64,000 nt of DNA from Malaya genurostris. Taxonomy: Eukaryota; Arthropoda; Insecta; Diptera; Culicidae. The notes beneath the pieces were generated by a model. It made no database searches and was not told the origin of the DNA. It saw only the letters and a program-made list of their open reading frames with translations. Each line of letters opens with the position of its first letter. Position 1 is the first letter of the stretch. The translations under genes were made by a program, and so were the position numbers. Of this stretch, positions 1 to 10,242 are shown in pieces. Where the stretch lies: assembly GCF_030247185.1 (NCBI RefSeq), contig NC_080572.1:88167435-88231434 (forward strand), written 5' to 3'.

Positions 1-247
1 GATTTTAGGGGGCGGCAAACTACTACTTGGGACCTTTTTTTTGCTCGCCCAAGTCACCTTTCCGGTAATGGAGTACAGCTTTTTCTTTTGCTCACTAAAC
101 CAACGATGGGGGCGGCAGATCTCTTATTTTGGCACGGGCGCTAAATTTCCTCGGTACGCCACTGCATTGCCCTCAAAATACTATTTATGCGGACGTAAAG
201 ATATGATTTCGATTTATTCGGGCTGTATTATATTACAAGCATTTTAG
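1..247. other. intergenic DNA, no gene seen
   Basis: I see no convincing gene here. The short open frames lack splice or codon support. The stretch around 30-55 (a T run followed by GCTCGCCCAAGTCA) resembles 1277-1305, so part of it is probably old repeat. The last seven bases, ATTTTAG at 241-247, are the left target-site duplication of the adjacent MITE. Confidence 0.5.
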
Positions 248-964
248 CACAGACTAACAGACATGACAGTATGAGTAAATTCTTATGGAAATAATTTTTC
301 GCGATGCACTAGTTCCACCTATATTGTACTGCGCGAACTATTTACTATCTGTACACCCCTTGTGTTATGTACAAGTTTTTTTACTAGTCGGTTTCCCCTC
401 GTTTGTCAACACCGATCAGCTGCTTGCAGGGATGCCTGATTTCATCAAAATATTTGTAAATGAATCGTCACAATAAATTATTGGATTACGTTTATAATAT
501 ATTTAACTTTTTCGCGATGTTGGAAGGTAATCATTTATTTGACTCAACGTTGTTCATCTAGACTATTTTTTATTGTGTTTGTAGTTTTCACCCGAAATTG
601 AGTGGCGGCAGACCAGAAGCAAGTAAATATTGTAACAAAACGGGTTCGATTTTGTATTGCGTTGGAGGATGAGAAGTAGGCACAATTATGTATATAGTTT
701 TGGCAATATTTATTAAATCTGTATCCTGCATGAAATTCGCATGGACGTATACAAACCAATACATTACAGGTAATTCTGTATGAATGGCAACTCTGTTGGT
801 AAATGAAAAAAATAAACACAGTCTAGATGACAGACAGGATGTTTTTGATAGGGTAACGTGGCGCCATCATGACATGTGAGTACTGTTCCAAATAAAGGAA
901 TATTCGAAATGATCGTTAAAATGATTGAAAAATCTAATTTGAGTGTCCTGTCTGTTAGTCTGTG
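248..964. mobile_element. MITE family A, copy 1 (717 bp, 7-bp TSD)
   Basis: The element begins CACAGACTAACAGACA and ends with its exact reverse complement; the inverted match continues past one mismatch to about 21 bp. It is flanked on both sides by ATTTTAG (241-247 and 965-971), a perfect 7-bp target-site duplication. A second copy with the same ends and interior lies at 7137-7828. No transposase is seen; the open frames in it are short and not conserved between copies. It is a non-autonomous DNA transposon. The superfamily is uncertain: a 7-8 bp duplication would suit P or hAT elements, but the CACAG end does not settle it. Confidence 0.85.
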
Positions 965-1120
965 ATTTTAGTTCAAACAATATACTTGGATGACGCGCCA
1001 GACAAAATAAGATTTGCATTATTTTGCCAATACGATCATTTGAAAAATCAAACGAGAATATATGGGATGTCAACAATGTCGACAATTAAACTTCACCACC
1101 GGGGACTGGAATAGGATTTG

Positions 1121-1441
1121 GTCAGAGATGCCAGATCTGCAGATTTGTCAGTAAATTTGCAGATTTCGGGTGTAGTGCTGCAGACATTTTTTGTTGTGCA
1201 GACTTTTGACGATTTTTGAAAATCGAGTTTTTCGCAGACTTTCGTCCAAATTTACAGACTTTTGAAATTACCGCGACCTTTTTTTTTGCTCACCAAGTCA
1301 GTTTTGCGTGTCATACTTAATAGAGAAATTGCTGCCAGCGAGCATGCTTGCTGACTGCAGATTTTTTTTTCACATTTACAGACTTTTGAAACCCTGTCTG
1401 CAGATATTTGAAATTTTTACCTGGCATCTCTGGATTTGACA
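1121..1441. repeat. GATGCCAG-ended inverted-repeat element
   Basis: The left end GTCAGAGATGCCAG near 1121 is mirrored at 1421-1441 by CTGGCATCTC followed by TGGATTTGAC. The interior is built from repeated CTGCAGATTT and CAGACTTTTG motifs. A similar AGAGATGCCAG start lies at 3881, upstream of the minus-strand gene, so this looks like a dispersed MITE-like family abutting the 5' ends of both genes. No coding capacity is seen. Confidence 0.5.
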
Positions 1442-1519
1442 TCTGCCCAAAACACTCGTTCAGATACAGATTATGTTTTGTTTTTGAATTTCCAATTTCC
1501 ATTTACAATTCGGACAATT

Positions 1520-2817
1520 ATGGCAGATGAAGAGGAATCCAAAGAGTACCGCTGGGAAACTGGTTACGAGAAAACATGGTACATAATTATTGTTTTTGAT
1601 TTGTATAGGGTAAGCGAAACTAATTTCTGTCATCCAGGGAGGCAATTCAAGAAGACGACGATGGCCTGGTGGAGGGATCTATCGCCGAGATTATTCAAAA
1701 GGCCAAACGGAAGCGACAAGCAATGAAAAAAGGATACAGCAAATTGGGAATGATGCGGCATTTGTATATCATATTGGATTGTTCGGAAGCGATGACCATT
1801 CCGGATCTCAAACCGACAAGATTTATATGCTCACTTAAACTCCTGGAAATTTTCATTGAAGAATTTTTCGATCAAAACCCAATTTCGCAGCTTGGTGTAA
1901 TAACATTGAAAGCTAAACGAGCAGAGAAAATTTCGGAACTAGCGGGAAGTTGTCGAAAGCACATAAAAGCTGTTAATAATTTGAGCAAAATAAGTTTAAT
2001 CGGTGAGCCATCGCTGCAAAATGGTTTGGAATTGGCATTGAAAACGTTAAAAATGGTTCCGTCACACGCTAGTCGAGAGGTGCTAGTTGTAATGGGTAGT
2101 CTGACAACTTGTGATCCAACAGACATTCATATTACCATTGATGCTTTGAAATCTGAAGGAATCCGTTGCTCAGTTGTTAGTCTTTCTGCAGAAATACGTG
2201 TGTGTAAATATCTGTGCACCGAAACTGGAGGAATATATGCTGCCGTTTTGGACGATTCACATTTCAAGGATCAACTTCTGCAACACGTCGACCCGCCGCA
2301 AGCTGGAAATCAACAAGAATGCTCAATGATCAAGATGGGATTCCCGCACGGAAAAATGGAAGAAAGCAAGGACCCACTATTAACTATGTGTATGTGTCAC
2401 ATTGATAGTACAGATGAGCCAGCAAAATTGACCTCCGGTGGTTATCATTGTCCACAGTGTTACAGCAAATATTGCGAACTTCCAGTTGAATGTGCCTCTT
2501 GTGGGTTGACTCTTGCTTCAGCACCGCACCTAGCACGATCCTACCATCATCTATTTCCAGTGCCAGCTTTTAATGAATTGTTATACGGCCAACAAACATC
2601 CAGCATGTGTTATGGCTGTCAAAAACTGTTCAATGAAACTGCAGATAAAACTGTTTATCAATGTCGATCATGTGCACAGATGTTTTGCATCGATTGCGAC
2701 ATATTTATTCATGAAACTATGCATTCTTGTGTAGGATGTACGACTATACCGGCTTCTGTGCAAGCTCTGCATGCGCGGAAACCAGTAGCACCGCCACATA
2801 GTTTGTCAATAATATAA
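1520..2817 (+). CDS. Ssl1: TFIIH basal transcription factor subunit p44 (Ssl1/GTF2H2)
   Basis: Exons 1520-1578 and 1638-2817 (GT/AG intron 1579-1637) join in phase to give 412 aa, close to the usual 395-440 for the family. In TFIIH, p44 binds and stimulates the XPD helicase and serves transcription initiation and nucleotide excision repair in the nucleus. The start ATG opens an acidic peptide (MADEEES). A von Willebrand A fold follows, with the MIDAS-like DCSEA at about residue 67. Next comes a zinc-binding region (CHIDST, HCPQCYSKYC, VECASCG), then a C-terminal C4-type RING at about 344-387 (CYGC, CRSC, FCIDCD, HSCVGC). The frame is intact. A MITE sits 556 bp upstream. The family assignment rests on this domain order and is secure. 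Confidence 0.95.
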
Positions 2818-2833
2818 ACCTTCAAGTCCAAGA

Positions 2834-2839
2834 AATAAA
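2834..2839 (+). terminator. poly(A) signal of the p44 gene
   Basis: AATAAA begins 17 bp after the p44 stop codon and is followed by an A-rich stretch. It implies a very short 3' UTR. Confidence 0.6.
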
Positions 2840-2887
2840 AAAAAATAACAAAGAACATCGGTACTCATGATTTCAATTTGACCTTGA

Positions 2888-2893
2888 TTTATT
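2888..2893 (-). terminator. poly(A) signal of the convergent 214-aa gene
   Basis: TTTATT on the plus strand is AATAAA on the minus strand, about 145 bp beyond the stop of the minus-strand gene. It lies about 50 bp from the p44 signal, so the two transcripts converge and may overlap. Confidence 0.5.
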
Positions 2894-3038
2894 TTTATGA
2901 AATTTACGAAAAATGAATTATTTTCTTTCTAAATCGAATTAAACCCAGTAGCAACAATTAGTATATAATCAAAAGCGTAGATAACAAAGAAATGGTTCAA
3001 CAAAAGATATTTTATGCACGAAGAATTTCGGACATAAC

Positions 3039-3838
3039 TTAGACCAACTCTTCAATGGAGTCATACTCTAATGACATTTTCAGATTACTAAGTAAACGTG
3101 GTTTTTTAGGTGGCGCTGCACAATCAGTCTCACTGATGTACCCCAATCCCTCCCTAGGTTCATTGTGAATCTCGACTTTCACGGTGTGTAGCACTCTGCA
3201 GCACAGTTGTCTGTGGAATGATTTAGTAATTATGTTTTCTTCTTATATAATCAACTATCAACTTACGGAGAACTAGGAGAGTAAAATTGCTCACTGTTAT
3301 TTGGGATTTGAGAGTAGCTTATAAGATTAGAAACATCCAGCTCTATCTGTGATTGGGATAATGGTATTTTCTGGATTGGAGGAGTAATTAGGGATGGAGC
3401 AGAGCCAACGTTAGTTTCAGAACTTGAAAGGTAATCTTCTACCCTTTCATAAAGTGTGTAGTTAGATGAATTATCGTGATAAACACTGAGCGCGACTTGA
3501 ATTGGATCCTAAAATATGTTTCATTTAAATTTATGTAATATATCAACATAACGCATACCGGCCAGTTATCGTCCGAAAACCGCTTATTTATTTCATAATC
3601 TCGTTCAGATTCCTCTACAGCTAAACATAGATCACGCATCTCTTGAATTCGCATTCGTGAACGATACATGTTTCTTTCTAGATAAATATGGTTAATGAAA
3701 TGAAACAAAACTGGTTACATGGTTACCTTCCAAAATTTGACGCATTGATTGTCTTTCTTGCTTTATAATCTTTACTATTGCTTTTTTGTCATTATTTTCC
3801 ACGTTTTTTAAATTTTTCATGTAAATCTTTTTTGACAT
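3039..3838 (-). CDS. uncharacterised 214-aa protein, four exons
   Basis: Minus-strand exons 3838-3727, 3677-3559, 3508-3267 and 3210-3039 join with GT/AG junctions in compatible phases into an uninterrupted 214-aa frame, which is strong evidence for a real gene. The N-terminus (MSKKIYMKNL) is lysine-rich and leads into a charged, probably helical stretch containing ERQSMRQILEE and VEESERDYEINKRF. A DDNWPVDPIQ-like junction follows, written DDNWPDPIQVALSVY in the spliced frame. The middle is serine/proline-rich. The tail holds APPKKPR, a possible nuclear localisation signal, and ends acidic (DSIEELV). I see no enzyme motif, membrane segment or signal peptide and do not recognise the family. 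It converges on p44, and a GATGCCAG-type repeat lies about 45 bp upstream of its ATG. Confidence 0.8.
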
Positions 3839-4005
3839 GATTTATCAGATATCCTATCCTCATTTGATTGTTCAAACACAGAGATGCCAGTAAAAAATTT
3901 AAAAATCTTCAGACAGGGTTGCAAAAGTCAGTTAATCCGAAACAAAATCTGCATACACTTATTCCAGCCGCTACCTAATTTTGAGTCAAAACCTACCCAA
4001 AATCA

Positions 4006-4363
4006 ACTAAAGTGTATCTCTCTAATTTTGGGTAACGAGTGATAACCTTAAAAATTTAGGTAACTGTAAGTTTAGTACAAGTGTTATGCCATAACAAAGC
4101 ACGCCACCCATTTTTACCCATCAACTCAAAGTTTGAGTAGATAACGACCTAGTTTTTCTACCTAATTTTTGAGGAGAAATCACTCATTTTCGAGCTCTTC
4201 TATAAGCAACCCTATAAAATTAGGTCGTTATCTACTCAAACTTGAGTTGATCGGTAAAAATGTGTAGCGTGCTTTGTTATGGCATAACACTTGAACTAAA
4301 CTAACATTTACCTAAAATTGTGATCATCACTCGTTACCCAAAATTGGGGAGATGCACTTTAGT
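4006..4363. repeat. 358-bp hairpin MITE
   Basis: ACTAAAGTG at 4006 matches the reverse complement of the right end, GCACTTTAGT, at 4354-4363. The two arms stay complementary for about 150 bp each, sharing GTTATGCCATAACAAAGCAC and GAGTAGATAACGACCTA, around a loop near 4160-4210. The arms could fold into a long hairpin. It directly abuts, and seems to truncate, the gypsy reverse-transcriptase fragment at 4364. Confidence 0.75.
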
Positions 4364-4680
4364 AGAGTCATAAATGTGGTGAGATCAAAACTTTGGAGAT
4401 CCAATTCCATTTGCCGAAATCCCTTGCAAAGATCCAATACAGTGAATATACGCTTTCCAGACATACGACTAAGAAGATCTTCAGACTTCGGAATGAGAAA
4501 ATGTTCCCTTTTAATCGAAGTGCTCAAAGGTGTTGGGTCTAAGCAAATGCGTAGGGATCCATTCGGTTTTTCTACAATCTGCATATTGTTAACCCAGTCT
4601 GTGGGATAATCGAACGAACTAATAATGCCTTGAGCTTCCATGGATTTAAGTTCCTTTTCAAGACGATCATGTAAACTCAT
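4364..4680 (-). pseudogene. Ty3/gypsy reverse transcriptase fragment
   Basis: The minus-strand reading frame contains the N-terminal part of a Ty3/gypsy reverse transcriptase: LEKELKSMEAQGIIS, WVNNMQIVEKPNGSLRICLDP, written here in two parts because it is long (WVNNMQIVEKP then NGSLRICLDP), and FTVLDLCKGFRQMEL. The expected VLDASKGFWQ block is recognisable, but the later catalytic YxDD block is absent because the frame is cut at 4363 by the hairpin MITE. Together with the gag relic at 5939-6829 on the same strand, it is what remains of one decayed element. It is not functional. Confidence 0.8.
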
Positions 4681-4940
4681 AGGAATGCTTTTTTTGTAAT
4701 GAAGCGATGGAACAGCAGATATGGCATTTCACTAAAGTGATACACCAGGGCGTAGGTTTTAATTATACACTGCGGATACATTTGCTACGCTCCACACAAA
4801 GAGGAAAGCGCACTTCTTCTCAGTATCCAGACAGACAGACTTTGAGTGCGTGCTTGTGTTGAAAGAAGCTGGTGCGAGAGAATAGCATTCTCTTGGTACG
4901 AATCGCTCTCGCGTGCTCTCGCTTAAATACACCCAAGCAG

Positions 4941-5203
4941 ACCCTGTCAGCTTGGAGCGAAATCAATCTTCAGTTCAGCAACGCCATCGCACGGTGTCAC
5001 ATTCAACATATCATGTCAATTGTATGGGTGCGCAGTGTTGCTATTTTGGCGCGCACGAATTTGACATTTCTTTTCCCTACTTCTGTGTACGAGATTCGAT
5101 GCGAACTCGCCTGAGGGCGCCATGCTCGCAAAAAATGTTGTTGCCAATGATTTGTTTGTGAAATGTGAGAGCTGGATATCTTGTTAATATGATGTCTTTG
5201 ACC
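4941..5203 (+). repeat. dispersed repeat R, copy 1
   Basis: This copy contains CTGTCAGCTTGGAGCG, CAGCAACGCCATCGCACGG, GGGCGCCATGCTCGC and a GGATATCTTGTTAATATGAT end. The same unit recurs at 14371-14552, 35942-36060 and 54289-54549, and inverted at 23236-23387. It lies inside the decayed gypsy element. No coding frame is conserved among copies. Its class is unknown (MITE or SINE). Confidence 0.75.
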
Positions 5204-5938
5204 CAAGTGATCACTGGCGCGTGATGGTGAGCGAACACTTCTGTGAACTTCAATTAATAGAGAGTAGATCTGGCCTTGCTATGAAAAATTTGCAATGAAA
5301 ACCCAAAATTTAACGATAAATTGTTTTATTTTGCTGATTTTGCGTGCCCCGCGCTTCTTCTACGCAAACCATACACCAGAGTGCTTACCGGCGTGTACAC
5401 CTTTGTGAAAGTATCTGCATCCACCTCAGAGAATTTATTAGCTAATGCTCTAGCACTTTGGTGCGATTCAGTGGAGGAGGTAAAAAGGAAATAAACAAAC
5501 GCACTCATGATGCGTGCAAACTTTATACAACAGTGGTGTATATATGTGAAAGAGAAGAGCTCTCGTTGAAGTTGTCAGTGCGAGGGGAGAAATTTTGCTC
5601 GCTCTTCACACAGAGGAGATGGACATCTCTGTGGAACAGCATTGTTTTTAAGTATGATAATGCAGGTGCCTGGAACTTTTCCCAATCCGTCAAAGACATC
5701 AGCATTGGCATCAATGAACTTTTCTCTTTCGTTTGGAATAGAAACAGATTACAAGCTATTCAGACGTTCGATAAGCCCAAAAGCAATACATGATTCAAGC
5801 CCCAGTAACGATTCAAACAAATCGTTTACTACGAGAAAGTCAGCCGAATATATAGTTCCCCTTTGAAATCTAATGTTACCTGCCCATGTATTCGTACTTT
5901 AATAGAGCTATTATCAATTGCATTAAAACAATCTTTAT

Positions 5939-6829
5939 TCAAAACAGGTATGTTGAACGCTCTGTGGCGAACTGAGTATTCATTTTGTTGTCCTCGATAT
6001 TACAGTTTCTCGTACTATCATATTCGGTTGACTTGCAGTACTTCCTAAAATGACCGCGACGTCCGCATCCATCGCAAACTACATTGTTCTCCAGACAATA
6101 GCGACGGTGACGCCCGTTGAATGGCTGTCCACAATTGAAACACATCGCTGTTGGCACTACGTTCCCTTCCTTTGGATTTTCGATTACGGTATTCATTTCG
6201 TTTCGCTCCAACAATTGTTTGTTTTCTGCAGCAGCTTCGTACGTTTTACATATTTCGACGATATTTACAAGCGGTTCGTTTTTTCCATCCAGCAACTTAA
6301 GTTGTAGTTTCTTGTCTTGAATTCCGGTTATTATTCTGTCTCGTAACATTCTATCCGCAAATGGTACATGACAAGCCTCACATTCAAACTCACAAAATGC
6401 CAGTTGAGTACGAAGTGCTGTTTCGATTTCGGTGAACGGTTGTTTTCACTTTTGAGCAATCATATTAAACTTGGAGGCCTCTACCGCTAATTTTTTTCGA
6501 GGAAGACAGTAAGTGTCAAATGCAATTATCACTTCAGCTAGAGTACGCTCTTGTACAATAGCAACACCCGCCACCGGCGGATTATTTTGTTCTACGTCAT
6601 CACCCGCGATAGGCTCGGCAGCAGGCTGGTTGTTTAGAGCTGCAACTTCTCCGAACATAGTTTCTGTATCTCCATTGTTTGTAAACAATGTATTGTAAAT
6701 TTCTAAACCGTGTTCACCGACTAACCATAAACATGTGGCAACCTTGTTCCTTTCCGATTTGTCTGCTTTGTTGTTTACAATCATGTAGATGTTGAATTTC
6801 TGCTTCCATCGAGGCCATTCCTTCACCAA
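5939..6829 (-). pseudogene. Ty3/gypsy gag relic with zinc knuckles
   Basis: Two minus-strand frames, 6829-6446 and 6349-5939, make up a decayed gag. The first has a capsid-like start (EWPRWKQKFNIYM) and helices. The second has RMLRDRIITGIQDKKLQLKLL, split here as RMLRDRIITG and IQDKKLQLKLL, which is typical of gypsy capsid C-termini. It then has two cysteine clusters: CFNCGQPFNGRHRRYC and the canonical knuckle CDGCGRRGHFRKYC. A stop or frameshift near 6446 separates the parts, and the region to the left (5.2-5.9 kb) has lost its frame. It belongs with the RT fragment at 4364-4680. Non-functional. Confidence 0.8.
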
Positions 6830-7136
6830 ATTGTGACTTGTGACTGCGGTAGACGATCAGCCCAGTTGCCATCTTTATATTTGACTATTACTGTCTGACG
6901 TTTCACATTCACTGTGTGAGTACACTCGAGAATGGTATAGTTCTAACGCACACACAGCTTGCGATTATATTTGTGTTCACGGTGATTTTTTCACAAACGC
7001 TTCCGACAATGGCGACGATTTTATTCGATTTCGTGTGGATTTTCACGACAACTTTCTGTATTTTTATTTCGTTTTAACGACAGTATTTTTTTTACTTGAC
7101 ACCATGTAATGAGTTTTCAATGGTTCAATGTAATAA

Positions 7137-7828
7137 CACAGACTAACAGACATGACAGTATGAGTAAATTCTTATAAAAATAATTTTTCATGATGCACTA
7201 GTTCCACCTACATTGTGCTGCGCGAACTATTTACTATCGGTACACCCCTTGTGTTATGCAAAAGTTTTTTTTACAAGTTGGTTCCCCCTCGTTTGTCAAT
7301 ACCGATCAGCTGCTTGCAGGGATGGCTGATTTCATCATAATATTTGAAAATAAATCGTCACAATAAATTATGGGATTACGTTGATAATATATTTAACTTT
7401 TTTAGCGATGTTGGAAGGTAACCATTTATTTTTCTCAACTTTGTTCATCTAGACTACTTTTGATTGTGTTGGCAATTTTCACCCGAAATTAAGTGGCGCA
7501 AACCAGAAGCAAGTAAATATTGCAACAAAACGAGTTCGATTTTGTATTGCGTTGGAGCATGAGAAGTAGGCACAATTCTGTATACAGTTTTGGAAATATG
7601 TATTAAAACTGTATCCTGCATGAAATTCGCAAGTAATTCTGTATGAATGGCAACTCTGTTGGTAAATGAAAAAATAAACACAATCTAGATGACAGACAGG
7701 ATGTTTTTGATAGGGTAACGTGGCGCCATTATGACATATGCGAGTACTGTCCCAACTAAAGGAATATCCGAAATGACCGTTAAAATGATTGAAGAATCCA
7801 ATTTGAGTGTCCTGTCTGTTAGTCTGTG
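7137..7828. mobile_element. MITE family A, copy 2 (692 bp, 7-bp TSD)
   Basis: It has the same CACAGACTAACAGACA terminal inverted repeats and matching interior as 248-964, with small deletions. The flanks are GTAATAA at 7130-7136 and GTAATAA at 7829-7835, an exact 7-bp duplication. Because the duplicated sequence differs from that of copy 1, the 7-bp length is a property of the family rather than chance. Confidence 0.85.
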
Positions 7829-7896
7829 GTAATAATACGCAGGTGTACAGTATTACAAATGAACTTTATTTCACGGTGTTAACTAACGTACGCGTT

Positions 7897-8172
7897 TTAT
7901 GATCCGTGACTATGAGTTATACTGACTGACTCTAAACATAAGTGTTGCCAATTCTTTTTATATATGAAGGAAGCACCGTTGTTTTTGGTGTAAACAACAT
8001 TATTTGTCTTATTGCATTGAAGTAAATGCACACGTTTAATGTCAAGATGCATTTGCTCCTTAAGCAAACCTTCAAGTTCTCGTATGGAAGGTCGAATTTG
8101 GCACTGCCTGAAGTCAACAATAATTGTATTCTTTCGTAGCAGCGGTAGCTTTTGTTTGTTTGGTTCACTCAT
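7897..8172 (-). pseudogene. truncated LINE ORF1 fragment (relative of 45.2-46.2 kb)
   Basis: The minus strand carries a protein start (MSEPNKQKLPL, VDFRQCQIRPSIRELEGLL, KRVHLLQCNKTNNVVY) nearly identical to the start of the frame ending at 46140. The shared 5' untranslated part extends to about 8262 (CCAAGTCAGTCGATAAAC on the minus strand). After about 65 codons the similarity ends, so this is a short truncated copy. It is a retroelement ORF1 relic and not a host gene. Confidence 0.7.
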
Positions 8173-8289
8173 TTCGAGATCGTTCTATTGTTCACTACAC
8201 AATACTGTACTTGGTTTCTTCCGTCCCGAACGTAAGCGGTTTTGTTTATCGACTGACTTGGTTAAAGCTTTCTGGTGTATTTTTTAGCC

Positions 8290-9370
8290 ATTGAACTTAT
8301 ATGCTATTTTTTTAAATAAATATATTTTTTTCATGCTAAGCATGCTATTATTCTAGTAAACGACTTTTGCTAAAAGATTATTCTGGATACTTTGCGAGAA
8401 TAAAAAATGACCACGAACACGTGTTAAAAGTAAAAACAAAGGATATCGGTCCGACATGAAGCGAAATTTTCAGTTTTACACTCGCCACCTTATAGTTCCA
8501 TAAAATTTTCTGTGGGGCGAAGATGCATTTCATTTTAGTCTAAGTCAGTAATAATCGGTTAAGCTATTTCGGAGAAAAGTGAGTACATAGTTTGGTCATA
8601 AATGTACACAGACATGACACTCGGCTCTCCGAGCCCGCATCAAAAGTCGGTTCTCACGGCGACTGCAAAGACTTTCTCTATGAGAAAAACACAAGGTTAA
8701 TCGTTCAAATCGAAAGGAACTATTTCTCTCTGCATAAACGAACCAACGTGAATGCGTTTTTTAATTATTTTCTGAAGCTTCAGCCTAAATAGCTTTCCTT
8801 GTATTTCGTTCTACTAGCTGTCGAATTGGTAGGAAAACTTTAAATTAATTATTGCTTTTAACAATTTCTAATAAAAACGTGCAAATTCATTTGAGTAAAA
8901 CATTACAGTAGTGGAAGAAAAAGTTGTTGATCTGAAGTCACAATGTCGATCTTAATTCAATATACGAAAACTAAAGTTTATTTGGTGTGGAACACTATAT
9001 TTGGATTAATACCTTTTTCAATTGCCCGGATATAGCAGGTAAAGTATTTAAAATAAATGGTATTCGATTGTTACACATTCTGATACTCAAGATGTCAATA
9101 TTAAACTAATTTCTAAACAGAAATTCTAAATTTTAAAAAAATATTCATCGATCAATTACTAACAATTACTAATTACTTGAACCAATGAAATAATTGTGAC
9201 AAATTACTGCTGCTGATATGAGAATAAATATATTCCTTTCTTTAATTTTAGTTTTCATACGCATATGTCGCTACCGATAATTGAGTTTTTCGACAATGTA
9301 CCAAAATTGAATTTGTGAATTTTACTCATTTCAGGAACCTATATAAAAATCAATACTCCGAACGAAGCGT
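8290..9370. other. AT-rich intergenic DNA, no gene seen
   Basis: I find no coding frame, RNA gene or clear transposon ends. Around 8590-8700 a short stretch (CTCGGCTCTCCGAGCC, then GCGACTGCAAAGACTTTCTCTATGAG) looks like a decayed relative of the LINE tail repeat seen at 43.1 kb. Confidence 0.5.
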
Positions 9371-9379
9371 GTAGCGTGT

Positions 9380-9692
9380 ACCTGTCATTTCGAAACAGAG
9401 AAATCTACCAAGTGGGTTCACTAGACCGCGCGCATTCTTGAAGTTAAATCCACCACGAGCCCTGTGTGCTTTTACCACCATTTGTATGCAGCACAAAATT
9501 AGCGAACGAACCAACAAGCGACCAACTAAATTTCACAGCAAATGCACTGCGCTCCTCGATTTGAAGCAATTTTACTCGTGAAAATTATAGAAATTAGCTA
9601 AATTCTGTGCCGAAACGGTGTTCAAGGTGTTCGCCTAGAAGGAACGTTTTGTAGTAGGTGTTGTTTTGTGCATTTGATCAGAATTTATCAAG
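9380..9692 (+). promoter_or_regulatory. probable non-coding first exon and promoter region of the chromodomain gene
   Basis: GC content rises from about 9360, and a good splice donor (TCAAG|GTAAGT) ends a putative exon at 9692. The acceptor TCATCCAG|G at 10227/10228 precedes the start codon by 15 bp, so the intron would be about 535 bp. There is no long frame in this exon. The transcription start is not visible; the left edge is approximate. Confidence 0.5.
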
Positions 9693-10242
9693 GTAAGTGG
9701 CTTGGGATTATTCTTTGTAGCGTTGATTGCATTCATCTTCTCATTGCAATTCATGAGAACTAAGTTGCTGTCTGGTAGGTTGGCGTTACGTTTTTTTTTA
9801 TATTACTAGCTCCATAAAATTGTTGACGCTCCCCGATAGGGGACGCCTATCCGGCCATCCGGAGTTTAACTCAATAATAAGTTCATTAGTAATGAATACA
9901 ATTGGTATATATAATTATACGTTTTTATAGTTGGCAAGCTAGGCATAAATTTGTTTAACTAAGTCAGAGGTCCATACAAAAAACACTACTGCAAAACTCA
10001 TTGTAATAACTAGGAACAGTTTAAGTAGCTGTCTTCATCGAAACGCTACATAAAAATGTCATATCCACAAGACGTTAAATTGCTATAAAATTAGGCAAGA
10101 TGGTCCGCTAATCGCTGTCTTTTTAAACAACAATAAAAATGTAGAAAATATTTGTTCTGCAAATTAATCATAGCATGAGTTTAATGATATAGTTAAATTA
10201 TCTTCTAATAAATTTCAATTCATCCAGGGTGAAATCTGCATT

